DNA from: a virus
Length of the DNA stretch: 27,204 nucleotides
Strand: one strand, 5' to 3'
Virus record (IMG/VR): IMGVR_UViG_3300042569_001009
Span: 1 to 27,204 of that record
In this document: positions 1 to 8,639 of the stretch, piece after piece
Position numbering within the stretch: position 1 is the stretch's first letter
How the letters are laid out: each line of letters opens with the position of its first letter
Notes under the pieces: model-generated
Database searches by the model: none
Seen by the model: only the letters and a program-made list of their open reading frames with translations
Told to the model about the DNA's origin: nothing
Made by a program: the position numbers and the translations under genes

Positions 1-802
1 TAGCATCTGCTGGTGTGTAAACAACTTTCTTACCCTCATCAATGTTGAATCCGAAACCTTCGAATTTATCAGAGAATAACTCATTTGTTTTATCAGCAAA
101 ATACTTAGACTTCTTTGCTTGGTCTTCCTGGGCTTCAACTCCAGACTCTATTTGTTTCTTGTAAGCTTCGTATGCATCTCTTTCTTCTTGTGGAACAAAG
201 GCTTCCCTTGACTCAAGCGGAACCTTGTACTGATCCTTCAGTTGATTAAAATACTCCTTAGCTTTAGCAAGCTCTTTTTTCTTTGCTACTTGTTTTTTCT
301 TGATTTCCTTTTCGTCATCAAAATCTTCATCGTAACCAAACTTTGTCTCTAACTCAAACTTTACATCATCTAAGTCTAGACCTTTGTTTTGTTCTCGATT
401 ATATTCAAGAAGCAAAGTATCCTGATCCATGGTGTTGTAGTCTCTATTTAAATTAATAAAGTCTTCAATACCACGCCCAGTTTCTTTCTTGTATTTAAGG
501 AATGCCGAAACATCTTCAGGAAGATCGTCGTTAGCTGCACGTTGATCAGCTAAGTCATCTAATGAATTAATTTCCCTATTCCATCTCTTACCTAAGTAAG
601 ATACAACAGTAGATTCGTCTAATTCAACCGGCTCGTTTGCCGGAGGTGTTTCTATAGGTGCATTTGTTGGCGTTTCAACATTTGAAAGATCAATTGTTGG
701 AGTTTCCTCCGGTTGCTCTTCATGCGCCTTTAATAATTCTGTCTCTTTTTCTGCCAGTGACTTCTCTTCGTAGTCAACTGTTCTTACTGTAAATTCACTC
801 AT
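1..802 (-). CDS. Scaffold-like acidic coiled-coil protein (partial)
   Basis: The frame is open from the ATG at 802 to the window edge, giving 267 codons; the C-terminus lies outside. The protein begins MSEFTVRTVD and is strongly charged. A Glu/Pro/Thr-rich N-terminal stretch (about residues 15-60) is followed by long Glu/Lys-rich helical segments. It follows the portal gene in transcription order, where tailed phages usually place a scaffold or head-maturation gene just before the capsid gene. The acidic, helical composition fits a scaffolding protein acting inside the procapsid, but I see no diagnostic motif. Function is inferred from position and composition; the reading frame itself is secure. 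Confidence 0.72.
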   Translation of the reverse strand, partial: MSEFTVRTVDYEEKSLAEKETELLKAHEEQPEETPTIDLSNVETPTNAPIETPPANEPVELDESTVVSYLGKRWNREINSLDDLADQRAANDDLPEDVSAFLKYKKETGRGIEDFINLNRDYNTMDQDTLLLEYNREQNKGLDLDDVKFELETKFGYDEDFDDEKEIKKKQVAKKKELAKAKEYFNQLKDQYKVPLESREAFVPQEERDAYEAYKKQIESGVEAQEDQAKKSKYFADKTNELFSDKFEGFGFNIDEGKKVVYTPADA

Positions 803-823
803 TATAATTGGATTTAATTGTTA

Positions 824-831
824 CAAAGTTA
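824..831 (-). promoter_or_regulatory. -7 promoter box TAACTTTG upstream of scaffold-like gene
   Basis: On the minus strand TAACTTTG matches the Bacteroidota -7 consensus TAnnTTTG and lies 21 nt before the ATG at 802, in the short gap after the portal stop codon. I see no TTTG -33 element at the expected spacing, so this is a weak candidate for an extra late promoter for head genes. Confidence 0.35.
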
Positions 832-849
832 AGTATTATTTACTTACGT

Positions 850-3279
850 CTATTTTGGTCCAAAAGACTCTAAGTCAAATCCATCAAGACTATCCTCAGT
901 ACTCTCGAAATTCTTAGGAGGTAAATTGTTTTGTCTTTGATTAATTAGCTCAGATTGACGTGTAGCTTGTAAGTCAATTCGTTTATCTTTTGCCTTCTCT
1001 TTATCCATGTCTCTATCCTTGATAACCTGTCCCTCCATACCTTTTAATTGCATGTTATATTGGAACTCGACATCCATTAATTGACGCTTAAGTTCAACCT
1101 CTGCCTGCATCTCTTGAATTCTATATTGAGCTTCAGCTTGCTTAAGTTGTATTTTAGATTGTGCCTCTAATTGGATAAGTTGTGCTTTCTGTTCAGACGC
1201 AGCTTGTTGAGATTGAATGTTCGATTGCATTTGCATCTGGAACTCCATCTCTTTTTGTTTCTGTTGTTGCTCCATTCGACGCTTACGCTTAACCTTAAGC
1301 ATCTCATTAGCCAACTTAACATTGTTAATCATTCGGATATCAATTGCATCCTCTAAGTCAATTGTTTGTTGCTGAAGAGCGATCTGAATATTTGCCTCTA
1401 GTCTTTGTTTCTCTTCCTCATCTGGAGCAAGATCAATAAAGATCCCAAAGTCATGTAAGTATAAGTCTTTAATATCGTTTAATATAGCCACATTATACTT
1501 ACCTATCTGCATAGCAAACTCCTCAGCGAAATCAGAATACTCTAATACGTCAGCGATACGAACTGATAAACAATCAGCTAATCGTTTAGTAGTATATAAT
1601 CCTGACTCAAGGATATGTCTTGTTGCTGTGTTTGAGTTAAGCGCAGCTAATTTCTGAACACCAACCAATGCATCAGGATGAGGAGTAGATGCATCTCTAG
1701 CCTCATTGATACCTGTCACATCGCGGATCATATTTAAGTAGTGATTGTAGTTACCAATTAACGCAGCCATCTTACCTTGACCAGAGTTAGTATTTAACTC
1801 TTGGATAGGAATACGCGCATTGTTAAAATCACCATCTTGAGTATAACTACGTCCGATAACACTACCTGTTTGGAAATATAGCTTCAATGCATCCTCTGGG
1901 TTGTATGCTGCACCTGTACCTAAGTCAACCTCATTAATACCATCGGCATCTATAAATACACCATCCGGAACAACTCGTGCCATCACTTGTTGCAACTTAA
2001 GGTGAGTTAACTGAATCTGATCAGCAAAAGGAATCATACGTCGAACCAAAGATTCGATGTTTCCTTTATACATTCTTGGAGCATGGACCACATAGTTAGG
2101 AAGCGCTTTCTGACTAGCAGATTTAGGCCTAACCATATTTTTCATCATCTCCCACTTGACAAGGATATTAGATCCACCTACAAGGATACCATCATACCAA
2201 ACATCACGAACTGCTTCTACTCTTTCGTATAGCATTCCGTCTTCTATAATTGGATTAAATGACTCATCCTTACGAATAACTCTCTCTCCTCCGTTCTCAA
2301 GTAATTTCTTTTTCCACACAAAACGTTTGTCAGTTTTGTAGTTAAAGTATAGCAATGTAACAACTTCATTTAAAAATGAGTCATCTTGATAATTTCTTAC
2401 AATAGGGAAGTAATCATACCATGCAGAACTAGCATTTCTAATTTCCTGAAGTTGCTCGTCTGTAAGTGTAGGATCAATTTTAAGTAACTCAGTATAGTGA
2501 ACCATTTTAACCTCACCAAAATAATAACAGTCAGAGAAATCATTTTTCTCAGTATAACTGTAGATCATATTAGCTGGGTCAACATAGTCAACCTTAACTC
2601 CATCGTTTACTAAGAATGTATGTCTTACAGCTCCTATACCAATAGTGGTAACATCATAGTCATATAACTTTTTGATATGCTCATAGTCATTCATCTTGAG
2701 CAATGTATCAATAGCCACCTCTTCTGCGATCTCAATACTTGGTTTGTATTTTAATTGCATGTACAACGATAGCTCTTCATCGTTCTCAGGAAGTTCATTT
2801 GGATCAACATTAAATGCATCAATACCAAACTCATCTTTAGTTAACTGAAGGAAGTCTTTTGCTACCATATCAGCCTCGATCATATCTTGGAAGATATTCT
2901 TTTTCTCAGCCGACATAATATCTTGAGCCTCTGCCTTGATAGCATAAGGACGCTCAGACATACCGTTTACAACAAGGTCTACGAACTTGGGAATAATGGG
3001 AATAGGAGACCAGTCTAAGTTTAACATAGACATATCTCCGTTAATAGACAATTCATCTTTATATTTCTGAATTGGCTGCTCTCCTCTTGCGTATAGCCTC
3101 AATCGGTGGAATTCCCCCCACTGATGATAGAACCTACACGAATTTGCTTTTCTTTTGAACCACTCACCCTCAATAGACTTTGCTACCTTAAGACCGTACT
3201 CGAAAGTAGCTTTCTCTTCGTCGGTAGCCATCTGATTCGGGAACGGCCTTTGGGAAATTAAAACTTGTGGTTTCTCCAT
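850..3279 (-). CDS. Portal protein
   Basis: This 809 aa protein is the dodecameric head-vertex channel through which DNA is packaged and to which the tail attaches. The body (about 1-660) has the helix-rich character of large Bacteroidota-phage portals, with segments such as YDYDVTTIGIGAVRHTFLVN and YVDPANMIYSYTEKNDFSD. The C-terminal ~150 residues form a Gln/Glu/Lys-rich coiled coil (about 665-780), typical of the ~800 aa portals of crAss-like and related phages and longer than the 500-600 aa of many other phages. Its ATG overlaps the TerL stop (TAATG at 3277-3281), the classic TerL-portal pair. The assignment rests on position, size and the coiled-coil tail; no enzymatic motif is expected. 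Confidence 0.88.
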   Translation of the reverse strand: MEKPQVLISQRPFPNQMATDEEKATFEYGLKVAKSIEGEWFKRKANSCRFYHQWGEFHRLRLYARGEQPIQKYKDELSINGDMSMLNLDWSPIPIIPKFVDLVVNGMSERPYAIKAEAQDIMSAEKKNIFQDMIEADMVAKDFLQLTKDEFGIDAFNVDPNELPENDEELSLYMQLKYKPSIEIAEEVAIDTLLKMNDYEHIKKLYDYDVTTIGIGAVRHTFLVNDGVKVDYVDPANMIYSYTEKNDFSDCYYFGEVKMVHYTELLKIDPTLTDEQLQEIRNASSAWYDYFPIVRNYQDDSFLNEVVTLLYFNYKTDKRFVWKKKLLENGGERVIRKDESFNPIIEDGMLYERVEAVRDVWYDGILVGGSNILVKWEMMKNMVRPKSASQKALPNYVVHAPRMYKGNIESLVRRMIPFADQIQLTHLKLQQVMARVVPDGVFIDADGINEVDLGTGAAYNPEDALKLYFQTGSVIGRSYTQDGDFNNARIPIQELNTNSGQGKMAALIGNYNHYLNMIRDVTGINEARDASTPHPDALVGVQKLAALNSNTATRHILESGLYTTKRLADCLSVRIADVLEYSDFAEEFAMQIGKYNVAILNDIKDLYLHDFGIFIDLAPDEEEKQRLEANIQIALQQQTIDLEDAIDIRMINNVKLANEMLKVKRKRRMEQQQKQKEMEFQMQMQSNIQSQQAASEQKAQLIQLEAQSKIQLKQAEAQYRIQEMQAEVELKRQLMDVEFQYNMQLKGMEGQVIKDRDMDKEKAKDKRIDLQATRQSELINQRQNNLPPKNFESTEDSLDGFDLESFGPK

Positions 3280-5498
3280 TATTTTATTATTTCGCTTCTG
3301 TTTCCACGATTATCGTATTTTACAAATTTAATACTTATTTTTGATTCCTTCTTCTCAGGTGTAAACATATACTTGCGTGTAGCCATAATAGCTAAACCTG
3401 AACTGATGGAGGCATCGTGTTTTGTTCTATTATTAATATCAAATCGAGCCCAATCTTCTAATGTTCTAGTAAAATACATAGAACCCATCGAATCAGAATC
3501 TCTATAAGTTCCTTCGCTATCTAAACCAACATACTCCTCTATATAAGACTCAATAGCTGCCGCGTGAGCCTGCTTAACATCCTCAGATGAGTTAGGTATT
3601 CCACCAAGCTCTAATTCGGTCTTAGATAGCTTGTGTGTCTGCTTATCAGGTCTGTTCATTACATAACCCCTATACCCTCTATTTTTAAAGTGATATAACA
3701 GTCGGGCCTTATTATTCTCAGGAAGTATTGACATGCCGTAGAATACACATGCCATCAATACATCCTCAAAGAATATCTCTGCTGTTTGTGGTCTAGCCAC
3801 ATACTCTAAAAAGAACTCATTTGTAGGGGCCTTCTCCATATGGAATTTAGTTAGCCCATGTAGTGCACCATTCGATCCACCACCACCTACTACTCCAGAG
3901 ATGTCATAGGGGTCACATCCAAACGCTCCGATATGCTCATTTGCCGGGAACCTTCTTCCGTTCTTGTATACAATACGGTTTCTTAATCCCTGCTCAGGAA
4001 TCCATGACACATAGAACCTACCCTTAGGGTCAGGCGTCCAAATAACCTCGCTATCTTTTACTCCACCTTTCCAATGGAAGTAACCTCTAGTAATGACGCG
4101 GTCCTTTATCATCGAGTCGTTGTAGTCAATCTGTTGGTATATCTTAGTCAAGTTAAATAACGATTGCCTTGACTCATCCCTAAACGCATGAGACTCTGTG
4201 CGAGGGAACTGACGATAGAACTCATTGAGTGCATCAGCATCAGACTTTAATGCTGCTACCTCATTGTTCCAATAGGTAATTACACCGTTATAAATCATCT
4301 CACCATCGACTCCTTTTACCGGCTTCTTTGGGTCTTCAAATACAGGCCAACCATACTCATCGATATAACCCTCGTAGTTCCACTCCATAGGAATGAACAA
4401 GGCATATAATCCTGACTTAGTCTGACCATTGGCAGATCGTTGTCTAGGATCGCTATCATTAAATAGTTTCTTGAAGTTCTCACCACCTTTTGATAGTGCG
4501 TTTGATGTTGATCCCATCATACACTTACCGATGATCTTAGATCCCAATCGAAGACAGGTCTTTGTTACTCGCCAGTTGTTTAAAATGTTCTCAGGCTTCT
4601 CCCACTTACCGCTCTCATCATGTACAAGTAACAATAACTTCTCACCATCATAACTGTTGTCAGCTGTGTTCTTCCAGTCGATGGTAGTATCCAACCCTTC
4701 TATGTCATCCTCGCGCTCCTCATCCATGTTCTTACGAGTAATCTTACTCGCAGGAACACGGAAGGCTAACTCCGTCTTCGGGTTATCCATACCGTCCTGG
4801 ATCGGCTTGAAAAAGAAGGGGTAATTTCTTACAATAGGTACAACCTTGTCGGTAAACATCTTCTTAGCATCCGATCCTGTTTTAGATAGGATTCCAAGAC
4901 GAGAGTCACGGACAATTGTACCTTGATTCGATGTCTCAGAAGACGACATGAAGGAGAAACCTGAACGACGGTTCTTTAGGTAACACATACCGAACGATCT
5001 GTTGTCAGCCTTACATGCCTCCCAATATATGTAGAATATCCGGTTGGATTCACGGAAGTCAGGTAGACCGACGTCAATCTTAGTCCACTGCAAATACATA
5101 TAATGTGTTCCGGTAAGATAGGTAGGTTGACCGTTGTTCATAAACCAATGCCCATGCTCACGTCTGTCAAACTCACTCTCAATACTATCTACATACTTAG
5201 ATTTGAATGCATTGTCTTTCCTATTCCAATCAAATATTGACTTGATCTTCTGTAGTTCAGCAGGATACTCTTGTGCCTTCCATCTGTTATTTGTATTCTC
5301 TATTTCTTTTGGTATAGATGGTATAGCTATCTTTAACCCATTGATCTCGTATATTGGACCAATTGTTCCATCTTTTGATATGACTATAAGGTCGTACTCA
5401 GGGTGATACCCATAATTCCAAGACTTATGTTTGTTCTTAGTCGATACAACTTGACGTTGTAGGTAGTTATCTAATATGGAGTATAACTTATTTTCCAT
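3279..5498 (-). CDS. terL: Terminase large subunit (TerL)
   Basis: This is the ATPase/nuclease motor that cuts concatemers and drives DNA into the procapsid through the portal. Numbering from an upstream GTG at 5531, it has an atypical Walker A-like segment KNRRSGFSFMSS (about 186-197), a clear Walker B LLLLVHDESGKW (299-310, acidic pair D305/E306), a coupling-motif-like GSTSN (340-344), and a C-terminal RNase H-like nuclease start GAFGCDPYD (D540). I chose the ATG at 5498 (739 aa), which overlaps the upstream gene by 11 nt; the GTG at 5531 (750 aa) would overlap by 44 nt. The lack of a lysine at the usual Walker A position is known in divergent phage terminases. It is translationally coupled to the portal gene. 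Confidence 0.92.
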   Translation of the reverse strand: MENKLYSILDNYLQRQVVSTKNKHKSWNYGYHPEYDLIVISKDGTIGPIYEINGLKIAIPSIPKEIENTNNRWKAQEYPAELQKIKSIFDWNRKDNAFKSKYVDSIESEFDRREHGHWFMNNGQPTYLTGTHYMYLQWTKIDVGLPDFRESNRIFYIYWEACKADNRSFGMCYLKNRRSGFSFMSSSETSNQGTIVRDSRLGILSKTGSDAKKMFTDKVVPIVRNYPFFFKPIQDGMDNPKTELAFRVPASKITRKNMDEEREDDIEGLDTTIDWKNTADNSYDGEKLLLLVHDESGKWEKPENILNNWRVTKTCLRLGSKIIGKCMMGSTSNALSKGGENFKKLFNDSDPRQRSANGQTKSGLYALFIPMEWNYEGYIDEYGWPVFEDPKKPVKGVDGEMIYNGVITYWNNEVAALKSDADALNEFYRQFPRTESHAFRDESRQSLFNLTKIYQQIDYNDSMIKDRVITRGYFHWKGGVKDSEVIWTPDPKGRFYVSWIPEQGLRNRIVYKNGRRFPANEHIGAFGCDPYDISGVVGGGGSNGALHGLTKFHMEKAPTNEFFLEYVARPQTAEIFFEDVLMACVFYGMSILPENNKARLLYHFKNRGYRGYVMNRPDKQTHKLSKTELELGGIPNSSEDVKQAHAAAIESYIEEYVGLDSEGTYRDSDSMGSMYFTRTLEDWARFDINNRTKHDASISSGLAIMATRKYMFTPEKKESKISIKFVKYDNRGNRSEIIK

Positions 5499-5763
5499 TT
5501 CTTGTCTTAGCCCTTCCTTCAGCCCAACCACCTTTACCGGCAGTTACTTCGGCAGGTTGAGCCTCTCTGCTTTCCTCCTCCTCAATCTTTGTAAGCATAT
5601 ACATAGCATCCTCAAATGCTAGACGTTTAGCTGACGCAGCGTTCTTCATCTTATCTGCCGATATATCATCCTCAGCGTGAGTAATAATAGGCGACTTAAG
5701 TACTTTGATCAACTCATCAATTGCTTGCTTAGCTGCTTCTACAATCTCTATTTTTTTAGACAT
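5488..5763 (-). CDS. Small helical protein before TerL, possible terminase small subunit
   Basis: This 91 aa acidic helical protein lies directly upstream of TerL. A central helix SADKMKNAASAKRLAFEDAM (about 34-53) is followed by a Glu-rich stretch and a Gly/Lys/Arg tail (KGGWAEGRAKTRNGK). Similar short proteins sit just before TerL in many Bacteroidota phages. Size, charge and location suit a terminase small subunit or packaging co-factor, but I see no helix-turn-helix motif, so the role is inferred from context. The start overlaps the upstream gene by 16 nt. Confidence 0.72.
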   Translation of the reverse strand: MSKKIEIVEAAKQAIDELIKVLKSPIITHAEDDISADKMKNAASAKRLAFEDAMYMLTKIEEEESREAQPAEVTAGKGGWAEGRAKTRNGK

Positions 5764-6305
5764 ATGTTCCGGTTATACATTCGGTAAAGAATCTCATCGT
5801 CAATCTTAAACTCATACTCGCAGTCAGGGGTATAGGAAACAATGTCTCCTTGCTCAACCTCATCCATCTTCTCATTCTTATATACCAACTCACCCCACAT
5901 CTGCTCTAGGCCGCCTGTTTGATTAAACATTCGGTCTTCTGATTCAATTGGTCTAACAAAAACAAATGGATATGGAGCCTGCCAATCTTCACCTCTTTTA
6001 AAGAGATAAATCTGATCTGGTTCAGCAATAAATAGGTCATCAATTAAATGATGCCAACTACTGCGTTGTCTACCCTTCATATCGTAGTAGAACTTAAAAA
6101 CATTGTGGTGTACACATACAGTATCGCCCGGTTGGATTGGACCATCGTAATATATAGGCACGGAGACAACCTCTGCGAATCTATTAGATACGCGATGGTC
6201 TTCCTGAGAGGTACTAATAATAAACTCGGAGTCTCCGAATTGTCTTATGTTGTCGTACCGCCTCAAGCCAACCGGCTTTATGATGAAGCAGTAGGGAGCT
6301 TTCAT
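5748..6305 (-). CDS. Tandem GroES-fold-like (co-chaperonin-like) protein
   Basis: 185 aa starting MKAPYCFIIKPVG. The ATG at 6305 overlaps the upstream stop as TAATG; the frame extends 29 codons upstream, but that would lie fully inside the neighbouring gene. Two copies of a GroES-like pattern are visible: FIIKPVGLRRYD ... RFAEVVSVP ... IQPGDTVCVHHN ... DQIYLF (7-102), then FVFVRPIESEDR ... WGELVYKN ... VEQGDIVSYTPDCEYEF ... RMYNRNICL (114-183). Each has the N-terminal strand, a turn, the G-D-x-V strand and a C-terminal strand. T4 gp31 is a known phage co-chaperonin of this fold that helps capsid protein fold. This gene may do the same or be a virion protein using the fold; it is separate from the GroES gene at 14584-14844. 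Confidence 0.68.
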   Translation of the reverse strand: MKAPYCFIIKPVGLRRYDNIRQFGDSEFIISTSQEDHRVSNRFAEVVSVPIYYDGPIQPGDTVCVHHNVFKFYYDMKGRQRSSWHHLIDDLFIAEPDQIYLFKRGEDWQAPYPFVFVRPIESEDRMFNQTGGLEQMWGELVYKNEKMDEVEQGDIVSYTPDCEYEFKIDDEILYRMYNRNICLKK

Positions 6306-6526
6306 TAGAAATCTATTTTGTACTCTGTTGAGATTGGCATATTTGCCGAGAAGTTTTTCCAACAAACAATCGCGCCATCCTGCATGATCCAAATAGAAAT
6401 AGATCCATCATCATTCTTGATAATAGACTCGATCTCATACTCATCTCGGAGAACGCGTTGTCCTACAACGTAGTGCATGCACTTCATGTAGTCAGGACCA
6501 ACCGATATTTTTCTAATTAAATTCAC
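6305..6526 (-). CDS. Conserved hypothetical phage protein
   Basis: 73 aa from a GTG start that overlaps the upstream stop by 14 nt; an internal ATG at 6487 would give 60 aa. Segments VGPDYMKCMHYVVGQRVL and IWIMQDGAIVCWKNF, ending ISTEYKIDF, look like a compact mainly beta domain. I recall similar small proteins in Bacteroidota phage head/packaging regions, but no function is known to me. It is coupled by TAATG to the double GroES-fold gene. Confidence 0.65.
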   Translation of the reverse strand: MNLIRKISVGPDYMKCMHYVVGQRVLRDEYEIESIIKNDDGSISIWIMQDGAIVCWKNFSANMPISTEYKIDF

Positions 6527-6755
6527 CTGTTTGAAGGTTTACTTTTACATCGCCATACTCGTTGTAAATCTCTTCTTGAACAGAAGCCAAATCATGAGCA
6601 GCGATTTCCATGTTTGCCATTATTTGGTTTTTCTGAACTTTAAGACGCTCGAAATTAATCTCGATATCTGCGATGTTAAACTTAAGGTCTCTGAATTTTC
6701 TGTTAGCCTCGATCAATCGATCAAGCTGTTCTTGTTTGATTTTCTTTGTTTTCAT
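6513..6755 (-). CDS. Small coiled-coil protein
   Basis: 80 aa from an ATG at 6755. A long amphipathic helix runs from about residue 5 to 66 (KQEQLDRLIEANRKFRDLKF, then FERLKVQKNQIMANMEIAAH), followed by a short tail GDVKVNLQTGEFN. The pattern of a single coiled coil plus a V-N-L-Q-T-G-E-like end recurs in small proteins near packaging genes of Bacteroidota phages. Its role is unknown; an oligomeric connector or assembly factor is possible. Confidence 0.72.
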   Translation of the reverse strand: MKTKKIKQEQLDRLIEANRKFRDLKFNIADIEINFERLKVQKNQIMANMEIAAHDLASVQEEIYNEYGDVKVNLQTGEFN

Positions 6756-6785
6756 TTTATTAGATTTGATGTAAAGGTACTATTT

Positions 6786-7406
6786 TTATTCGTATTTAAC
6801 AGCTCTTGCCATCTCAACAACTGAACTGTCAGCTGCATTTGACAACTGGATGCTAAATAAAAGATAGTTGTCAATCAAAGGATTAAATGCAACTGATTGT
6901 TGTACATTATTTACAACTGAATAATCATTTGTTGCTGCAGAAAAAATAGTAAATACCGTCAATGTGTTTGAATTTATTCTTGCTGTTCTAATACCTTGAA
7001 TAAAATTATTTGTATTAAGAAGAGAAAAAGAAGCTACAAGTGAAGCACTTACATTAATTACAGGAGTTGTGTTTAAATATACATTACAAGACTGATTTCC
7101 TGATGCACCTGTTTTTTGATATCTAGCCATAAACTCAAGCATACCACCTGCAGCTGTAAAAGTATTTGCAGGAATAAGAATAGTTTGAGAAATTGTATTT
7201 GTAGTTGTACCTGTTACTGCAGTACCATTTGTAACTTTTAAATCAATTACTTGTGGGTTTGATGATACACTCGCAGACACAGTATCTACAATGTCGTCCA
7301 TCGTATAAATATCTTTCTGAGAATTAACTAATGATGATCCACGTTCTTTCGTGGCTACATTACTTGCTATTGTGTGGAACTTTTGTCCATTTGGAATTAT
7401 TGCCAT
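6786..7406 (-). CDS. Virion surface or fibre-type structural protein
   Basis: 206 aa. The N-terminus (MAIIPNGQKFHTIASNVATK, then IYTMDDIVDTV) is a segment I recognise as recurrent in Bacteroidota phage structural proteins and is likely the virion-attachment part. The rest is rich in Thr, Ser, Asn and Val, with alternating beta-strand character (about 60-206), as in fibre or decoration proteins. It sits in a run of similar beta-rich genes. Which structure it belongs to (head fibre, tail fibre) cannot be told from the sequence. Confidence 0.72.
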   Translation of the reverse strand: MAIIPNGQKFHTIASNVATKERGSSLVNSQKDIYTMDDIVDTVSASVSSNPQVIDLKVTNGTAVTGTTTNTISQTILIPANTFTAAGGMLEFMARYQKTGASGNQSCNVYLNTTPVINVSASLVASFSLLNTNNFIQGIRTARINSNTLTVFTIFSAATNDYSVVNNVQQSVAFNPLIDNYLLFSIQLSNAADSSVVEMARAVKYE

Positions 7407-7409
7407 AAT

Positions 7410-7811
7410 TTATAAAGATATGTACCAAGTTGCGTTGGCGTGATTATATTGCAAACACACTGGCGTGTTTGCTGTTAATGTTGATGGAGCTCCTATAATT
7501 GTAGCGCCTGATGATATCCATGTCGTTGTAGAACGAGTTTCAGTTGCCATTACGACATACTTAGCGCCATTTAAATTTGAGTTAGATGCCGGAAGAGTAA
7601 TCGCAAATGATGCACCTGCTGTTCCTGTAAAGTATGTGTTGGTCTTAGTAATCGTATGAGACGTTAATAAGTTTGTAGTAACAACCTCAGGCGTAGCATT
7701 CAATGCCAATAAAGCTTGTACGTTAAAATTCTTTTGATCACCATTCTCATTTGTACCGAATACGGTACAATTAACATTTGGTGCTACTACGTTATAATTA
7801 TTTACTTTCAT
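7410..7811 (-). CDS. Beta-rich virion structural protein
   Basis: 133 aa, separated by only 3 nt from the next structural gene. The sequence is Thr/Asn/Ala-rich: an N-terminal segment MKVNNYNVVAPNVNCTVFGT is followed by a beta domain with ITLPASNSNLNGAKYVVM and an ending LQYNHANATWYISL. This ending, with Trp and Tyr in the last strand, is common in small phage surface or fibre proteins. Its start overlaps the upstream stop as ATGA. Function is inferred from composition and neighbours. Confidence 0.65.
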   Translation of the reverse strand: MKVNNYNVVAPNVNCTVFGTNENGDQKNFNVQALLALNATPEVVTTNLLTSHTITKTNTYFTGTAGASFAITLPASNSNLNGAKYVVMATETRSTTTWISSGATIIGAPSTLTANTPVCLQYNHANATWYISL

Positions 7812-7942
7812 CTTCCTTGTCCTCGGTTAAGTTTCTTATAGTTCTTTGAAGACTTCAATTTAGATGTCTTGCATTTTGAATGAATTCCAGGGCGACTTAC
7901 CTTCACCTTGATCAATGACGTAGATTCTCCCTTCTTTTTCAT
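7808..7942 (-). CDS. Short, very basic conserved phage protein
   Basis: 44 aa, too short for most gene callers. The ATG is at 7942 and the stop overlaps the next start as ATGA (7808-7811). It reads MKKKGESTSLIKVKV, then SRPGIHSKCKTSKLKSSKNY and KKLNRGQGR, so roughly a third of residues are Lys or Arg. The pattern H-S-K-x-K-T-S ... S-K-N-Y-K-K ... G-Q-G-R recurs in short proteins of Bacteroidota and other environmental phages, as I recall, which supports a real gene. A TAAATTTG promoter box lies 4 nt upstream of the ATG. A nucleic-acid-binding or virion-internal role is plausible but unproven. Confidence 0.72.
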   Translation of the reverse strand: MKKKGESTSLIKVKVSRPGIHSKCKTSKLKSSKNYKKLNRGQGR

Positions 7943-7946
7943 ATCA

Positions 7947-7954
7947 CAAATTTA
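7947..7954 (-). promoter_or_regulatory. -7 promoter box TAAATTTG before the 44 aa gene
   Basis: The minus-strand TAAATTTG matches the Bacteroidota -7 consensus and ends 4 nt before the ATG at 7942. At that spacing the transcript would start at or very near the start codon. It lies between the end of the lysis cassette and the next structural genes, a sensible place for an internal late promoter. Confidence 0.42.
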
Positions 7955-7963
7955 ATAAAAAAA

Positions 7964-8638
7964 TTAGAGACTCTTCAACATAGCAATCATTCGTGGGCAA
8001 GGATAGATATCAGACTTGTCTTTTCTAAATGAGTTATGGCTATATACACCATTCTCCCCCTTTAATCCTCTAACTGAAATATCCCACATATCTGCTTCAC
8101 GGTACGTCAGATCAATATTATATATATTAGCCCAATACAACATCAATTGACGTAGAGATTCGATCTGTGCGTCTGTGTATGCATGGTAATACTTACGTCC
8201 TTTGTATGGCTTCTCTAGTTCACATACCTGATCGATAGGAACCTCTCTACTCACATAGTTATAGAATTTATCACCCTTCTTAGTTAATGGACCCCAATTG
8301 CATATCTCAACAGCTACACACATTGGATCGATTGACTTATAAGGAACACCCTTAGCTCTGAATATATCTTGCTTAAGGCCTAGGTGATATCCCCAATACT
8401 TTGAACTAAACGCTTGACAGATCTCTCCGTCGTATGTATCTTTTGATTGTCCCTTTCCTGAGATAACTACACATGTTGCAATACGACCTCTATCGTCATT
8501 GTCCCACATCTTAATTGTACCCACCCCTGAGCTGTTTCCTGCTGTGTGGTGTAATACGATCATACTCTTCTTTGTCTCAGTCTTAATGTACTGAGATTCC
8601 TTCATAGGAACCTGTTTGATATTAGATGGTAACTTCAT
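7964..8638 (-). CDS. Endolysin: N-acetylmuramoyl-L-alanine amidase (Amidase_2/PGRP fold)
   Basis: 224 aa. It cleaves the amide bond between N-acetylmuramic acid and the stem peptide of peptidoglycan at lysis. The Amidase_2 pattern is complete: a zinc-ligand strand MIVLHHTAG (H30/H31), VAVEICNWG in the core, a long insert with KPYKGRKYYHAYTDAQIESL, and the C-terminal HNSFRKDKSDIYPCP with H201 and D210 as the other likely zinc ligands and K208 near the catalytic lysine position of T7 lysozyme. There is no signal peptide, so release should depend on the holin encoded just upstream (8640-9089). The usual length for such domains is 150-220 aa. Confidence 0.93.
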   Translation of the reverse strand: MKLPSNIKQVPMKESQYIKTETKKSMIVLHHTAGNSSGVGTIKMWDNDDRGRIATCVVISGKGQSKDTYDGEICQAFSSKYWGYHLGLKQDIFRAKGVPYKSIDPMCVAVEICNWGPLTKKGDKFYNYVSREVPIDQVCELEKPYKGRKYYHAYTDAQIESLRQLMLYWANIYNIDLTYREADMWDISVRGLKGENGVYSHNSFRKDKSDIYPCPRMIAMLKSL

Positions 8639-8639
8639 A

